From: Sphaerisporangium sp.
GTDB taxonomy: Bacteria > Actinomycetota > Actinomycetes > Streptosporangiales > Streptosporangiaceae
Assembly (NCBI GenBank): GCA_025964675.1
Contig: JAOPYI010000207.1
Coordinates: 1 to 64,000, forward strand
DNA: 64,000 nt
Direction of reading: 5' to 3'
Shown: piece by piece, positions 9,763 to 18,209 of the stretch
Layout of the letters: every line of letters begins with the position of its first letter
Position numbering within the stretch: the first letter of the stretch is position 1
Notes under the pieces: generated by a model
Told to the model about the DNA's origin: nothing
What the model saw: the letters and a program-made list of their open reading frames with translations, nothing else
The model's database searches: none
Position numbers and translations under genes: made by a program

Positions 9763-11625
9763 TCAGGGAGTGACGATCGTGGGGACCGCGAAGAACACGA
9801 TCATCGCGATGGCGACGCACACGAGGAACCCGGCCAGCTCCCACAGCCAGTCGTAGTGGTGCTCGCCCAGCTTGATCGGCTTGGGCCGCTCGTGCCGGCG
9901 CGGCCGGGACGCCACTGCCCGCCCCGCCGGCGCCTGCCTGGGCAGGACCGGCGCCTGTCCTGGTACGACGGGCACTTCGGCCGTCTCGCCGGAGGATGTC
10001 GTCGTCTCGGCAGGGGACGCCGTCAGGTCGGCGGGCGTGGTCCTTTGGACGGCGAACAGCATCCGGTCGATGGGCCCGGTGGTCTCCGCGTCAGATGCCG
10101 TCGAGTCCAGTGAGGAGAAGGACGGCAGGTTGCCGCTGGTCGCGGGCTCGGTGACCGAGGCGGTGGCCGTACGGTGAGAAGGCGCCGGGGCCTGAGGGGT
10201 GTCATCAGCCAGAGAGGGCGACGCCGTCGACGCCTCGCCGGAGACGGGCGAGGCCTCAAGCCGCTCTGTCAGCTCAACGAGCTCTACCGGCGCAGTCGGC
10301 TCAGCGGTTCTCCGCTTGGCAGCCTTCGAGAGACGAGGCTCAGCGGGTTTACGCGTGAACGCGGTGCTCGCGACGGCCAGGAGCTTCGCGAGAGCCCCGA
10401 ACTTGTCCGAACCCGTGCCCGCGGCGTCCTCGCCCTTGCCCGCGACCGTCTTATTCGCGACCTTCGTACGTGTGCCCGCGACCTTCTTGTCGGTGCCCGG
10501 AGCCTCGGCGGCTTTTCCGGCCGCCCGCGCAGAGGTCTTTCGCCTGGACCTGCCCGAGGACCCTTCAGCCTGCCCGGAGGGGGGAGCCGTGGCAGGCGGC
10601 GGCCGGCCGACGCTGAACGTGCGCTGGAGCGTGGGCCACTGACCGGCGGACAGTGCCTTGCTGAAGGGCGAGGCACCGCTGGAGGACGTGTCGTGCTCGG
10701 CGGCGGGCGTGGCCGGTGCGGCGGGCGGGTCCTCGGTGAGCACGTCGTCGGGCACCGGGGCGGCCGCCATCGTGGAGCGGCGCCGGGCCATGGCGAGCCC
10801 GGCCGTCGATCCGGGTGCCTGGTCGCGCACCTTCGGCATCGGCTCCGTGCTGGCCTCGTGCCTGGACCTGCGGCCGGGCTCGGGAGGCGACAGCTCCTTG
10901 GCAGGGAAGACGCCGGTGTTGGTGAAGGGGTTCGGCTCGGCGAGGGGCAGCGGCCACCGGGGCGTGGTCGGCCAGAGCCGCTTGGAATCCGGCCGCGCGG
11001 GGGCGGCGACCGTACCCGCGTCTTCGGGGATCTCGCTGAGGATCCGCAGGCGCAGAGCCGCTGACGGGGCGCGCCAGGGCAGCCGGGCGAGCGCGTGCTC
11101 GACGGGCGCGAGGGCGAGGCCGCCGTACACCTCGGCCACCTGACCGGGCACGAGGGCCGCGGAACGGGCCGAGGACACGGCGGCGGCGAGAGACTGGGTG
11201 AAGCGGTGGCGGGCGCTGACCACGAGTTGCTCGGCGGTGTCGGCGGCGACGTCCAGGACCCAGGCCAGCTCCACCGTGTCCAGCCCGCAGACGGCGGAGA
11301 GCAGGAGGACCTCGCGCTGGTGCGGGCGGACCTCGCGTACGACCCGCTCGATCAGGGCGCTCGCGGGGTCGGCGGCCGGATCGACGGACGGGAAGACGTA
11401 GGCGACGTCGCGCCGGTAGATCTCGCGACGGGCCAGCGCGTACAGCGCGGCGCGCGGGGGCTCTACGGCCGGGACGTCGCCGAGAACGGTCACCAGCGCG
11501 TCGGCAGCGGAGGTGCTGTCACCGAGCTGATCGTGGCAGTACGCGAACAGCCCGGCGGCGTGACGGTCGTAGAGCTCGGCGATCAGCTCGCCCCGCGGGC
11601 GTTGATCGATGAGCGATGGAGTCAC
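9763..11625 (-). CDS. Sigma-70-like protein with low-complexity linker and C-terminal membrane anchor
   Basis: A 620-residue protein. Residues about 10-70 resemble a divergent sigma region 2 (LYDRHAAGLFAYCHDQLGDSTSAADALVTVLGDV) and residues 95-150 resemble region 4 (RPHQREVLLLSAVCGLDTVELAWVLDVAADTAEQLVVSARHRF). About 350 residues of Pro/Ala/Thr/Ser-rich low complexity follow, with Lys/Arg-rich patches near the middle. The protein ends in one hydrophobic helix (about 593-615) and a short tail, so the sigma-like part would be on the cytoplasmic side. The frame runs up to 11862, but GTG 11625 with AGAGGAAC before it starts the conserved part. Whether it still directs transcription is unknown. 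Confidence 0.7.
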   Translation of the reverse strand: MTPSLIDQRPRGELIAELYDRHAAGLFAYCHDQLGDSTSAADALVTVLGDVPAVEPPRAALYALARREIYRRDVAYVFPSVDPAADPASALIERVVREVRPHQREVLLLSAVCGLDTVELAWVLDVAADTAEQLVVSARHRFTQSLAAAVSSARSAALVPGQVAEVYGGLALAPVEHALARLPWRAPSAALRLRILSEIPEDAGTVAAPARPDSKRLWPTTPRWPLPLAEPNPFTNTGVFPAKELSPPEPGRRSRHEASTEPMPKVRDQAPGSTAGLAMARRRSTMAAAPVPDDVLTEDPPAAPATPAAEHDTSSSGASPFSKALSAGQWPTLQRTFSVGRPPPATAPPSGQAEGSSGRSRRKTSARAAGKAAEAPGTDKKVAGTRTKVANKTVAGKGEDAAGTGSDKFGALAKLLAVASTAFTRKPAEPRLSKAAKRRTAEPTAPVELVELTERLEASPVSGEASTASPSLADDTPQAPAPSHRTATASVTEPATSGNLPSFSSLDSTASDAETTGPIDRMLFAVQRTTPADLTASPAETTTSSGETAEVPVVPGQAPVLPRQAPAGRAVASRPRRHERPKPIKLGEHHYDWLWELAGFLVCVAIAMIVFFAVPTIVTP

Positions 11626-12004
11626 AGCCGTTCCTCTGGAATTCTCGTGCGGGCTGGGGGGTTTGCCCTGGCTGAGGACGATAGGGAGGGGACTCGGGGA
11701 GCCGATCATGCCAAGGCTCCCAGGGACCGCACTAATCGATGCCACTTTGATAGATATCGCGAAAGTACCAGGAAGAAGCCGCCGGACAGCCAACATTCGC
11801 TCTTTTCCGAAATGCTGACAAGTCGGTATGACGGCGGTCTGGGACAGATTGGTGGAGATCACCGTAGGCTGTGCCGGGCGAGATCAAGTAGACCTGCGGT
11901 CGGAGCGTCACCTACCGTGGGGGCTGCCGAGCGGGTGGTAGCTGCGCGCAGCCGACTCGACGATTCCGGGCCAGGCGGTCCGGCCGAGAAGCACGAGGTC
12001 GTGC
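11626..12004. other. Divergent intergenic region, no gene seen
   Basis: This 379-bp stretch separates the membrane-anchored sigma-like gene (leftward) from the osmoprotectant transporter (rightward). It must hold both promoters, but I could not pick convincing hexamers. It contains a 12-bp palindrome GCTGCGCGCAGC at 11941-11952 and a small inverted repeat GGTG-GAGAT-CACC at 11851-11863. The frame extension of the leftward gene runs partly through it. Confidence 0.5.
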
Positions 12005-13045
12005 GTGATCACATTTGAAGGCGTTACCAAGCGCTATGGCGACGGAACCGTAGCCGTAGACAATCTGAGCCTTGAGGTGCCCACAGGCGCCATAACCGTA
12101 TTTGTCGGGCCGTCCGGCTGCGGCAAGACCACGTCGCTGCGGATGATCAATCGAATGATCGACGCCAGCGAGGGACGCATCCTGCTCGACGACCAGGACG
12201 TCCGCAAGATCGATCCTCCGACCCTCCGCCGGGGCATCGGCTACGTCATCCAGCAGTCCGGGCTCTTCCCGCATCGCAGGATCGTGGACAACGTCGCGAC
12301 CGTGCCGTACCTCCTCGGGTGGGACAAGAAGAAGGCCCGCGCGCGGGCCATGGAGCTTCTGGAGCGTGTCGGGCTCGACATCAAGCTGGCCGAGCGCTAT
12401 CCGTTCCAGCTCTCCGGCGGCCAGCAGCAGCGTGTCGGTGTCGCGAGGGCCCTCGCCGCCGACCCGCCGGTGCTGCTCATGGACGAGCCGTTCAGCGCGG
12501 TGGACCCGGTCGTGCGGACCAGCCTGCAGGACGAGCTGCTCCGGCTCCAGGCCGAGCTGCGGAAGACCATCGTGTTCGTGACGCACGACATCGACGAGGC
12601 GATCAAGCTGGGCGACACCGTCGCGGTGCTGCGCGTCGGCGGTCACCTGGCGCAGTTCGCCGATCCCTCGACCCTGCTCGCCAAGCCCGCCGACGACTTC
12701 GTCGAGGGCTTCCTGGGCAAGGACCGCGGCATCAGGCGGCTGTCCTTCGTCCCCGCCGGCGGCATCACCGTACAGTCCGCGCCGGCCGTGCCGGGGTGGT
12801 CGGTCGTGCTGGACGAGGACAAGCGGCCGCTCGGCTGGCGCCCGGACGACGCCGGTGGGCTCCAGCCGTTCGGGACATTCGACCTCAGGAAGGACTCCCT
12901 GCGCACGGCGCTGGACGCGGCGCTTCTCGCGCCGTCGGGATGCGCCATCGCCGTGGACGGCGACGGCCGGTTCGCCGGCGTCGTCACCAGGCAGGCGCTG
13001 GACGAGGCGCTCATCCGCGCCGCGGGGGTGGCATCCGGTGGGTGA
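12005..13045 (+). CDS. Osmoprotectant ABC transporter, ATP-binding subunit (OpuCA/ProV-like)
   Basis: A 346-residue ATPase that powers uptake of quaternary-amine osmoprotectants such as glycine betaine, choline or carnitine. It has Walker A GPSGCGKTTSL (Lys41), the family stretch RGIGYVIQQSGLFPHRRIVDNV, signature LSGGQQQR, Walker B LLMDEPFSAVDP and an H-loop VTHDIDEAIKLGD. About 100 C-terminal residues are degenerate and include a weak CBS-like segment (GCAIAVDGDGRFAGVVTR). The start is GTG 12005 with GAGG upstream. It overlaps the next gene by 8 bp and heads a four-gene operon closed by a terminator at 15375. Confidence 0.9.
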   Translation: MITFEGVTKRYGDGTVAVDNLSLEVPTGAITVFVGPSGCGKTTSLRMINRMIDASEGRILLDDQDVRKIDPPTLRRGIGYVIQQSGLFPHRRIVDNVATVPYLLGWDKKKARARAMELLERVGLDIKLAERYPFQLSGGQQQRVGVARALAADPPVLLMDEPFSAVDPVVRTSLQDELLRLQAELRKTIVFVTHDIDEAIKLGDTVAVLRVGGHLAQFADPSTLLAKPADDFVEGFLGKDRGIRRLSFVPAGGITVQSAPAVPGWSVVLDEDKRPLGWRPDDAGGLQPFGTFDLRKDSLRTALDAALLAPSGCAIAVDGDGRFAGVVTRQALDEALIRAAGVASGG

Positions 13046-13703
13046 CGGCGAGCCGCTGGTCCGGTGGGACTGGATCGGCCGCAACTGGCCCAGCGTCGAG
13101 TCACTGCTCGTGGACCACGTGATCATGGCTATCGTGCCGGTGGTGCTCGGGCTGATCATCGCCCTGCCGCTGGGTCTGGCGAGCGTGCGCTGGCGGCTGC
13201 TCTACCAGCCCACGGTCAGCGTCATGAACGTCGTCTACTCGCTGCCGTCCCTGGCCGTGTTCATCGTGCTGATCCCGCTCACCGGTCTGGCCGAGCGGGC
13301 GACGGTGATCATCCCCCTGACGTTCTACGCTCTCGCGGTGCTGATCCCGGCGGTGGTCGACGGGCTCGGGGCGGTGCCCGACCACGTTCGCCAGTCGGCG
13401 GTCGCCATGGGCTTCGGGCCGATGCGGCGGCTGCTTCAGGTGGACCTGCCCATCGCGGTGCCTGTCGTGCTCGCGGGCCTGCGGGTGGCCACGGTGTCCA
13501 GTATCAGCCTCGTCAGCGTCGGCGCGCTGATCGGCCGTGGTGGCCTGGGCTACCTGTTCATCGACGGATGGCAGCGCCAGTTCTACACGCCCATCGTCGT
13601 GGGCATCGTGCTCGTTACGGCGCTCGCCGTGCTCGCCGACGGGCTGATCATCCTCGCGCAGCGCCTGCTGACGCCCTGGGCCCGTGCCAGGAGGTCCGCG
13701 TGA
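13038..13703 (+). CDS. Osmoprotectant ABC transporter permease (OpuCB-like)
   Basis: A 221-residue inner-membrane permease with about five or six transmembrane helices. The BPD-transport EAA-type loop is seen at VRQSAVAMGFGPMRRLLQVDLPIAVPVVLAGLRVA. The likely start is GTG 13038, inside the end of the ATPase gene and 6 nt after GGGGTGG. The stop overlaps the next gene. Together with the second permease it forms the two-permease arrangement of OpuC/OpuB and mycobacterial ProXVWZ systems. Confidence 0.87.
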   Translation: MGDGEPLVRWDWIGRNWPSVESLLVDHVIMAIVPVVLGLIIALPLGLASVRWRLLYQPTVSVMNVVYSLPSLAVFIVLIPLTGLAERATVIIPLTFYALAVLIPAVVDGLGAVPDHVRQSAVAMGFGPMRRLLQVDLPIAVPVVLAGLRVATVSSISLVSVGALIGRGGLGYLFIDGWQRQFYTPIVVGIVLVTALAVLADGLIILAQRLLTPWARARRSA

Positions 13704-14371
13704 ACTGGCTGATCGACTTCTTCGGGAACTCCGCGAACTGGTCGGGTCCCGACGGCATCCCGGCACGGCTCCTGGAGCACATCGAGTTCTCCGTGGTGGC
13801 CCTGGCCTTCTCGATGATCATCGCGATCCCACTTGGCCTGCTGATCGGCCACACCCGGCGAGGCGCGGTGCTGGTCGTGGTCGCCGCGAACGCGGCCCGC
13901 GCGCTGCCCACCCTCGGCCTGGTGGTGCTCATCGTGCTGCTCGTCGGGGTCGGTACGACCTGGCCGGTGCTGATTCCGCTGGTCGCCCTCGCGATCCCGC
14001 CGATCCTGGTCAACACCTACGAGGGCATCCGCGGCGTCGACGAGGACCTGCGCGACGCCGCGTACGGCATGGGCCTGCGGGGTGGCCAGGTGCTCATGAA
14101 GGTGCTGGTGCCCGTGGCGCTGCCGCTGATCCTGCTCGGCCTGCGCATCGCGGCGATCCAGGTGGTCGCGACGGCCACCGTCGCCGCGTACGTCGGCCTG
14201 GGCGGGCTCGGCCGTTACATCATCGACGGGCTGGCGACGAAGGACTTCCCCAGCACCATCGGCGGAGCGGTCCTGGTCGCACTGCTGGCGCTGATCGTGC
14301 AGCTCATCTTCTCGCTCCTGCAACGCGTCATGGTCTCTCCGGGGGTGAGCCAGCGCGTCAAGGTCCGCTAG
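13700..14371 (+). CDS. Osmoprotectant ABC transporter permease (OpuCD-like)
   Basis: A 223-residue permease, paralogous to the previous gene. It has several hydrophobic helices and the cytoplasmic loop LRDAAYGMGLRGGQVLMKVLVPVALPLILLGLRIA. GTG 13700 has AGGAGG 5 nt upstream and overlaps the previous stop, so the two permeases are translationally coupled. A later region, VGLGGLGRYIIDGLATKDF, is typical of this permease type. Confidence 0.88.
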   Translation: MNWLIDFFGNSANWSGPDGIPARLLEHIEFSVVALAFSMIIAIPLGLLIGHTRRGAVLVVVAANAARALPTLGLVVLIVLLVGVGTTWPVLIPLVALAIPPILVNTYEGIRGVDEDLRDAAYGMGLRGGQVLMKVLVPVALPLILLGLRIAAIQVVATATVAAYVGLGGLGRYIIDGLATKDFPSTIGGAVLVALLALIVQLIFSLLQRVMVSPGVSQRVKVR

Positions 14372-14406
14372 TCTCTATTACCCCCCGATTTAGAAGGGAA
14401 TGCACG

Positions 14407-15327
14407 ATGAGGCGAATCATCACCACCGCGGCGGTCGCTCTGACCGCGGTGTTCACCCTAGGCGCGTGTGGTGGCGGGGACCCCCTGACCAGCACCAGCA
14501 GCGCGAGCGCCGCCCCGAGCGCGTCCGGCTCTGACAGCGGCGCCAAGGTCGTCGTCGGCTCCGCCAACTTCCCCGAGAACGTCCTGCTCGCCTCGATCTA
14601 CTCCCAGGCACTCACGGCCAAGGGAGTGCAGGTGGAGGAGAAGTTCAACATCGGCAGCCGGGAGGTCTACTACGACCAGATCAAGACCGGTGCGTTGACG
14701 ATCCTTCCCGAGTACAACGGGGGTCTGCTCAGCTTCATCGACCCGAAGAGCACCGCGGCGAGCACGGACCAGGTCAACACCGACCTCAAGTCCAAGCTCC
14801 CCGCCGAGCTCGAGCTTCTCGACTCCTCGGCCGCCCAGGACAACGACTCGCTGACGGTCTCCAAGGAGACCGCCACGAAGAACAGCCTGACCACGATCGA
14901 GGACCTGGCCAAGGTGTCCAAGGACTTCGTCGTGGGCGGCCCGCCGGAGTTCAAGAAGCGCCGTGAGGCCCAGTTCAAGGACGTGTACGGTCTCACGTTC
15001 AAGCAGTGGAAGCCGACGGGCGCGACCACGGCTGACGCGCTCAAGGGCGGCACGGTCCAGGTGGGCAACGTCTTCACGACCGACCCCAAGCTGCTGATCA
15101 ACGGCCTCGTGGCGCTGCAGGACCCGAAGAACGTCTTCAGCGCCCAGAACGTCACGCCACTGGTCAACAAGGCCGGCGCCAATGACGCCGTGCGCACGAC
15201 CTTGAACGCCATCTCCGCCAAGCTCGACACCAACGCGCTTGTTGACATGATGAAGCGCGTCGCCGTCGACAAGGACGACCCGCCCGTCGTCGCCAAGGAC
15301 TGGCTCACCCAGAACGGCCTCGCCTAA
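14407..15327 (+). CDS. Osmoprotectant-binding lipoprotein (OpuCC/ProX-like)
   Basis: A 306-residue extracytoplasmic substrate-binding protein. The signal sequence ends in a lipobox (FTLGACGGG), so it would be lipid-anchored at the Cys. A Ser/Ala-rich spacer precedes the binding domain, which starts KVVVGSANFPENVLLASIYSQAL, the usual opening of OpuAC-type domains. Tyr-rich stretches (REVYYDQIKTGALTILPEYNGGLLSF) fit quaternary-amine binding, but the ligand is not proven. ATG 14407 follows GAAGGGAA, and a strong terminator follows the gene. Confidence 0.9.
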   Translation: MRRIITTAAVALTAVFTLGACGGGDPLTSTSSASAAPSASGSDSGAKVVVGSANFPENVLLASIYSQALTAKGVQVEEKFNIGSREVYYDQIKTGALTILPEYNGGLLSFIDPKSTAASTDQVNTDLKSKLPAELELLDSSAAQDNDSLTVSKETATKNSLTTIEDLAKVSKDFVVGGPPEFKKRREAQFKDVYGLTFKQWKPTGATTADALKGGTVQVGNVFTTDPKLLINGLVALQDPKNVFSAQNVTPLVNKAGANDAVRTTLNAISAKLDTNALVDMMKRVAVDKDDPPVVAKDWLTQNGLA

Positions 15328-15374
15328 CCCACGAGCGCCTCATCCGTGAGCCGGTAACCGGTGCCGATCCCCTG

Positions 15375-15410
15375 AAGGTCCTCCTAGGAGTCATCCTGGG
15401 AGGACCTTTT
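15375..15410 (+). terminator. Rho-independent terminator of the osmoprotectant operon
   Basis: A perfect 10-bp stem AAGGTCCTCC / GGAGGACCTT encloses a 14-nt loop and runs into TTTT. It lies 47 bp after the binding-protein stop. Confidence 0.9.
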
Positions 15411-15443
15411 CTGATCGCACCAGGTCTTTCGATGCCCCTGATG

Positions 15444-15477
15444 AAAAAGCGCCGGCGTCCTCGACGGCGGCGAGGAC
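15444..15477 (-). terminator. Terminator of the GntR gene (minus strand)
   Basis: The perfect 7-bp stem GTCCTCG / CGAGGAC (15457-15477) is followed on the minus strand by a GC stretch and TTTTT (15444-15448). It is 46 bp beyond the GntR stop codon at 15523. Confidence 0.65.
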
Positions 15478-15522
15478 TACTTGTTCTGGACCAGGCGGAA
15501 TCTGTGCGGCATTGAAGATCCC

Positions 15523-16311
15523 TTATTCGGCTGGCACCTTGTATACGAGAACGTGCTTGTCGCCGGCCATGAGCTGGTCGAAGGCCTCGATGGGCCTGTC
15601 GTCCCCGTCATATGCGATCCGTAGGACCCGAACGACGCACACGCCGGGGTCCAGCCGAAGTGTGGTCGCCTCATCCGGAGTGGGCATGCGAAAGCTCAGT
15701 TCATCGACGAAATAGGCGATCGGCCTGCCATTGGCCTGTTCTAGTACGGCGAGGACGTCTTCCTCGACGGATTCCTCCCGCGCTATGGCGGTTTCGCGGA
15801 CCAGTTCGTGAATGTAGTAGCTGTCTCCCAGTTGGTACGGCTCCTCGTCGACCAGCATCACGCGACGCCGTGCCAACAGCTCCGTGCCCTCTGGCACCGC
15901 CAGCCACCTGGCCGTTTCCTCGGTGGCGAATACACAATCGACGCTTGTGATCCGCTGGCGTCCTATACCGCCGGCTATCTCGGCGTTGAAGGTGGCCGCA
16001 TTGTTCGCGGCTCGACGTGCGCGCCGATCTTGGTCCATGGCCATCACCCGGATCGGACGCGCTTTGCGGACGTACGTGCCCTGACCCTGCCCCGAACCGA
16101 TCAGCCCCTGCGATTTCAAGGCGGAGAGCGCAAGCCGCACTGTCGTCCTTGATGCATCGAAACGCTCGGCCAGGTCGCGTTCTGGTGGCAGCCGTTCTCC
16201 CGGAGAGAAGTCACCACGGGAGATCGCCTCGCGAAGCGCCGTCGCCAGAGTCACGTGGCGCGGTTCGGCCGGAGCCGGCTCGGCGTCGCCCTTCGAGCTG
16301 TCTTTCATCAA
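15523..16311 (-). CDS. GntR family regulator, HutC/UTRA subfamily
   Basis: A 262-residue repressor with an N-terminal winged helix (GERLPPERDLAERFDASRTTVRLALSALKSQGLIGSGQGQGTYV) and a C-terminal UTRA ligand domain (ARRRVMLVDEEPYQLGDSYYI to the end). UTRA domains often bind sugars, sugar phosphates or amino-acid derivatives. The start MMKDSSKGD follows AGGTGAAGGAAAATCTTG on the minus strand. Two strong palindromes lie between it and the divergent ATP-binding gene, so it probably controls both genes. The ligand is unknown. Confidence 0.88.
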   Translation of the reverse strand: MMKDSSKGDAEPAPAEPRHVTLATALREAISRGDFSPGERLPPERDLAERFDASRTTVRLALSALKSQGLIGSGQGQGTYVRKARPIRVMAMDQDRRARRAANNAATFNAEIAGGIGRQRITSVDCVFATEETARWLAVPEGTELLARRRVMLVDEEPYQLGDSYYIHELVRETAIAREESVEEDVLAVLEQANGRPIAYFVDELSFRMPTPDEATTLRLDPGVCVVRVLRIAYDGDDRPIEAFDQLMAGDKHVLVYKVPAE

Positions 16312-16355
16312 GATTTTCCTTCACCTAAGGCTGGAGCCATCTCCCACCCTAGCTC

Positions 16356-16371
16356 CTTGGTACGTACCAAG
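16356..16371. promoter_or_regulatory. Operator 1: CTTGGTACGTACCAAG
   Basis: A perfect 16-bp palindrome 45 bp upstream of the UTRA-GntR start. HutC-type regulators bind palindromes of the form GGT-N-ACC-type, so this is a good candidate site. Confidence 0.75.
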
Positions 16372-16401
16372 CATTGACAGAAGTCCGTCAGGCCTGCTCT
16401 C

Positions 16402-16417
16402 CTTGGTACGTACCTAG
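16402..16417. promoter_or_regulatory. Operator 2: CTTGGTACGTACCTAG
   Basis: A near-identical copy of operator 1 (15 of 16 bases), 46 bp further along, on the side of the divergent HATPase gene. Paired sites at this spacing suggest cooperative or looping repression. Confidence 0.72.
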
Positions 16418-16600
16418 CGTCACCGATCGAACACGTTCTGCATCCGGTCTTAGATGTGATCGGCCGGATCGCCATGTCTCAATTCGACTACTAGGAGCTA
16501 CTTGCCGGTCACTTCGGGGACCAGAAGAAGGGTGGCAACTCATGGCTGGGATCACAAGGCCTGGAGAAGCCGGGGACTCTGTCGTTCCGGAGGCGGGACG

Positions 16601-16996
16601 ATGACGATGCCGGAAGTCCATGCCATGGCATCATTTCCCGGTCTGCCTGAGCAGGTGGCCAATGTACGGGCGTTCGTTCGGGAGACTCTTGGGGACCCCC
16701 GTTTCAAGGCGGTGATCGAGGACGTAGAGTTGCTCGCCACTGAACTGGTCACCAACTCGATTCGCTACAGCAGGTCACGGGGGCCCGGTGACGTCCAGGT
16801 TGTGATCACGGTGAGTGGAACGATCCGCGTCAAGGTTGTGGACGACGGGTCGGACACTTCCATGCCGGTCCTCACTTCCGCTGAGCCGATGGACGTCAAC
16901 GGGCGCGGTCTGATGCTCGTCCAGGCGCTGGCGAGCCGGTTCGGGGTCCAGGTCGGCCAGGTGAGCACGACGACCTGGTTCGAGATGGCCTTATGA
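16601..16996 (+). CDS. Anti-sigma-type ATP-binding protein (HATPase_c, RsbW-like)
   Basis: A 131-residue stand-alone HATPase domain. It shows the N-box (LLATELVTNSIRYSRS), the G1 region (IRVKVVDDGSD) and the G2 region (NGRGLMLVQALASRFG). Such single-domain proteins in actinobacteria resemble the anti-sigma kinase RsbW; many are orphan regulators. The ATG at 16601 follows GGAGG with 7 nt spacing; the open frame upstream to 16502 lacks a good start. Its stop overlaps an in-frame ATG of the next gene's frame, so the two are probably cotranscribed. Confidence 0.85.
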   Translation: MTMPEVHAMASFPGLPEQVANVRAFVRETLGDPRFKAVIEDVELLATELVTNSIRYSRSRGPGDVQVVITVSGTIRVKVVDDGSDTSMPVLTSAEPMDVNGRGLMLVQALASRFGVQVGQVSTTTWFEMAL

Positions 16997-17043
16997 GGCC
17001 CGCCCCACGGCATGTCGGGCGATCAGTGGTAGGAGTGGGGGCC

Positions 17044-17523
17044 ATGAACGAGTTCACGGAGGCGATGAGGCAACTTGTCGCAGGGGTGGCCGTGGTCACC
17101 GTGCACGACGATCGGGATGACATCGGCACGACGGCCACCACCTTCTCCTCCCTGTCGGCCGATCCGCCGATGGTCATGCTGAGCCTCACCTCCTCCGGGT
17201 ACCTCTGTGAGGTGCTGCTCCGCCAGGACCGCTGGGCCGCGAGCCTTCTGTCCGGCGGCCAGGCCGTGATCGCCAGCCGATTCGCCAGTCCAGGGCGCCC
17301 GAGCGCCCGCCTGCTGGTCGCCGGAACGCCCCACCACCGTGGTCCTAACACCGAGGCGTTCATCATCGACGGCGGCGTGGCGGCTGTGGAAGCCGAGACG
17401 GCCCGAGTGATCCCAGCCGGAGACCACACCCTGTTCATCGCCCAGGTCCTCGCCGTCGACTACGTCAACCCCTCCCTCCCGCCCCTCGTACGGCTGCGCG
17501 GCCGCTATCGGGCCGTCAACTGA
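17044..17523 (+). CDS. Flavin reductase-like domain protein
   Basis: A 159-residue protein of the flavin reductase (FMN-binding split-barrel) family. The N-terminal stretch FTEAMRQLVAGVAVVTVHDDRDDIGTTATTFSSLSADPPMVMLSL is diagnostic. Family members supply reduced flavin to two-component monooxygenases, but no such monooxygenase is adjacent. I chose ATG 17044 because it follows AGGAG and matches usual N-termini; an upstream in-frame ATG at 16993 overlaps the previous stop and remains possible. Confidence 0.85.
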   Translation: MNEFTEAMRQLVAGVAVVTVHDDRDDIGTTATTFSSLSADPPMVMLSLTSSGYLCEVLLRQDRWAASLLSGGQAVIASRFASPGRPSARLLVAGTPHHRGPNTEAFIIDGGVAAVEAETARVIPAGDHTLFIAQVLAVDYVNPSLPPLVRLRGRYRAVN

Positions 17524-17615
17524 CGGGCTGTGGGATGGTCACTTCGGCACCGTGGTAGATCGGTTTTCGGGATGATCCGGTTATTCCGAGAGCGCGCCTG
17601 ATTCGCCGGACATCG

Positions 17616-18209
17616 TGAAAAGGTTCGTCCGCGACGACATCTGGACGTTCAGCACGAGCGACGGCGGCCTGGAGGTGACCCGATGGGATGGGACACGTCG
17701 GCGGAGAATGACCCCGCAGTTGCCTGAGCAGTTGCACGTCGAGGACGTCACCGGCACGGGCCGCGAGCCTGCTGAGGGACATCACCGCGCTCGCCGCGAA
17801 CGACGTGTGGGCCGTCGGCACGGTGACCACCTACCTCTGCTGCGACAACCGGATCTATCACCGTGAGGTCGTCATGCACTGGGACGGGCACACCTGGAGC
17901 CTTATCGACCTCGGCATTCGTGGCCTCGACGTAAGGCAGGCGGTCCTCGACGTAAGGCAGGCGGTCCCGGACGGGCACGGCGGCCTGTGGATCGCCGCGT
18001 GTTGTGACGATGGATCCGGGGCACTCATCACGATCCACTACCGCGACGGACGATGGAGCAAGAGCACGCTCCCACTGCCGGACAGCTACCAGAGTGTGGA
18101 AGCCGGCCAGATCACCCTCACGGACAGAGGGAAGATCCTGGTGACCACCACCGCCTACACCGCCCCGGATGGAATTCCGGTGACCGTGGAGTACACCCTC
18201 ACCTCGTAA
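17616..18209 (+). pseudogene. Broken beta-propeller-type secreted protein gene
   Basis: Two segments in different frames read as pieces of one protein of the DVWAVG/WDG repeat type, common in actinobacterial propeller-like proteins. The first (from about 17616) reads FVRDDIWTFSTSDGGLEVTRWDGTRR. The second, open from upstream of about 17760 to the stop at 18209, reads RDITALAANDVWAVGTV and VVMHWDGHTWSLIDLG. No single start joins them, so at least one frameshift is present, and the protein lacks a signal peptide and most repeats. The second segment contains a 21-bp tandem duplication. This is probably a remnant. Confidence 0.55.
17924..17965 (+). repeat. Two tandem copies of a 21-bp unit
   Basis: Two directly adjacent, identical 21-bp copies (17924-17944 and 17945-17965) beginning CCTCGACGTAAGG. 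In the propeller remnant they encode LDVRQAV-type heptads in frame. Exact identity suggests a recent slippage event. Confidence 0.85.
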
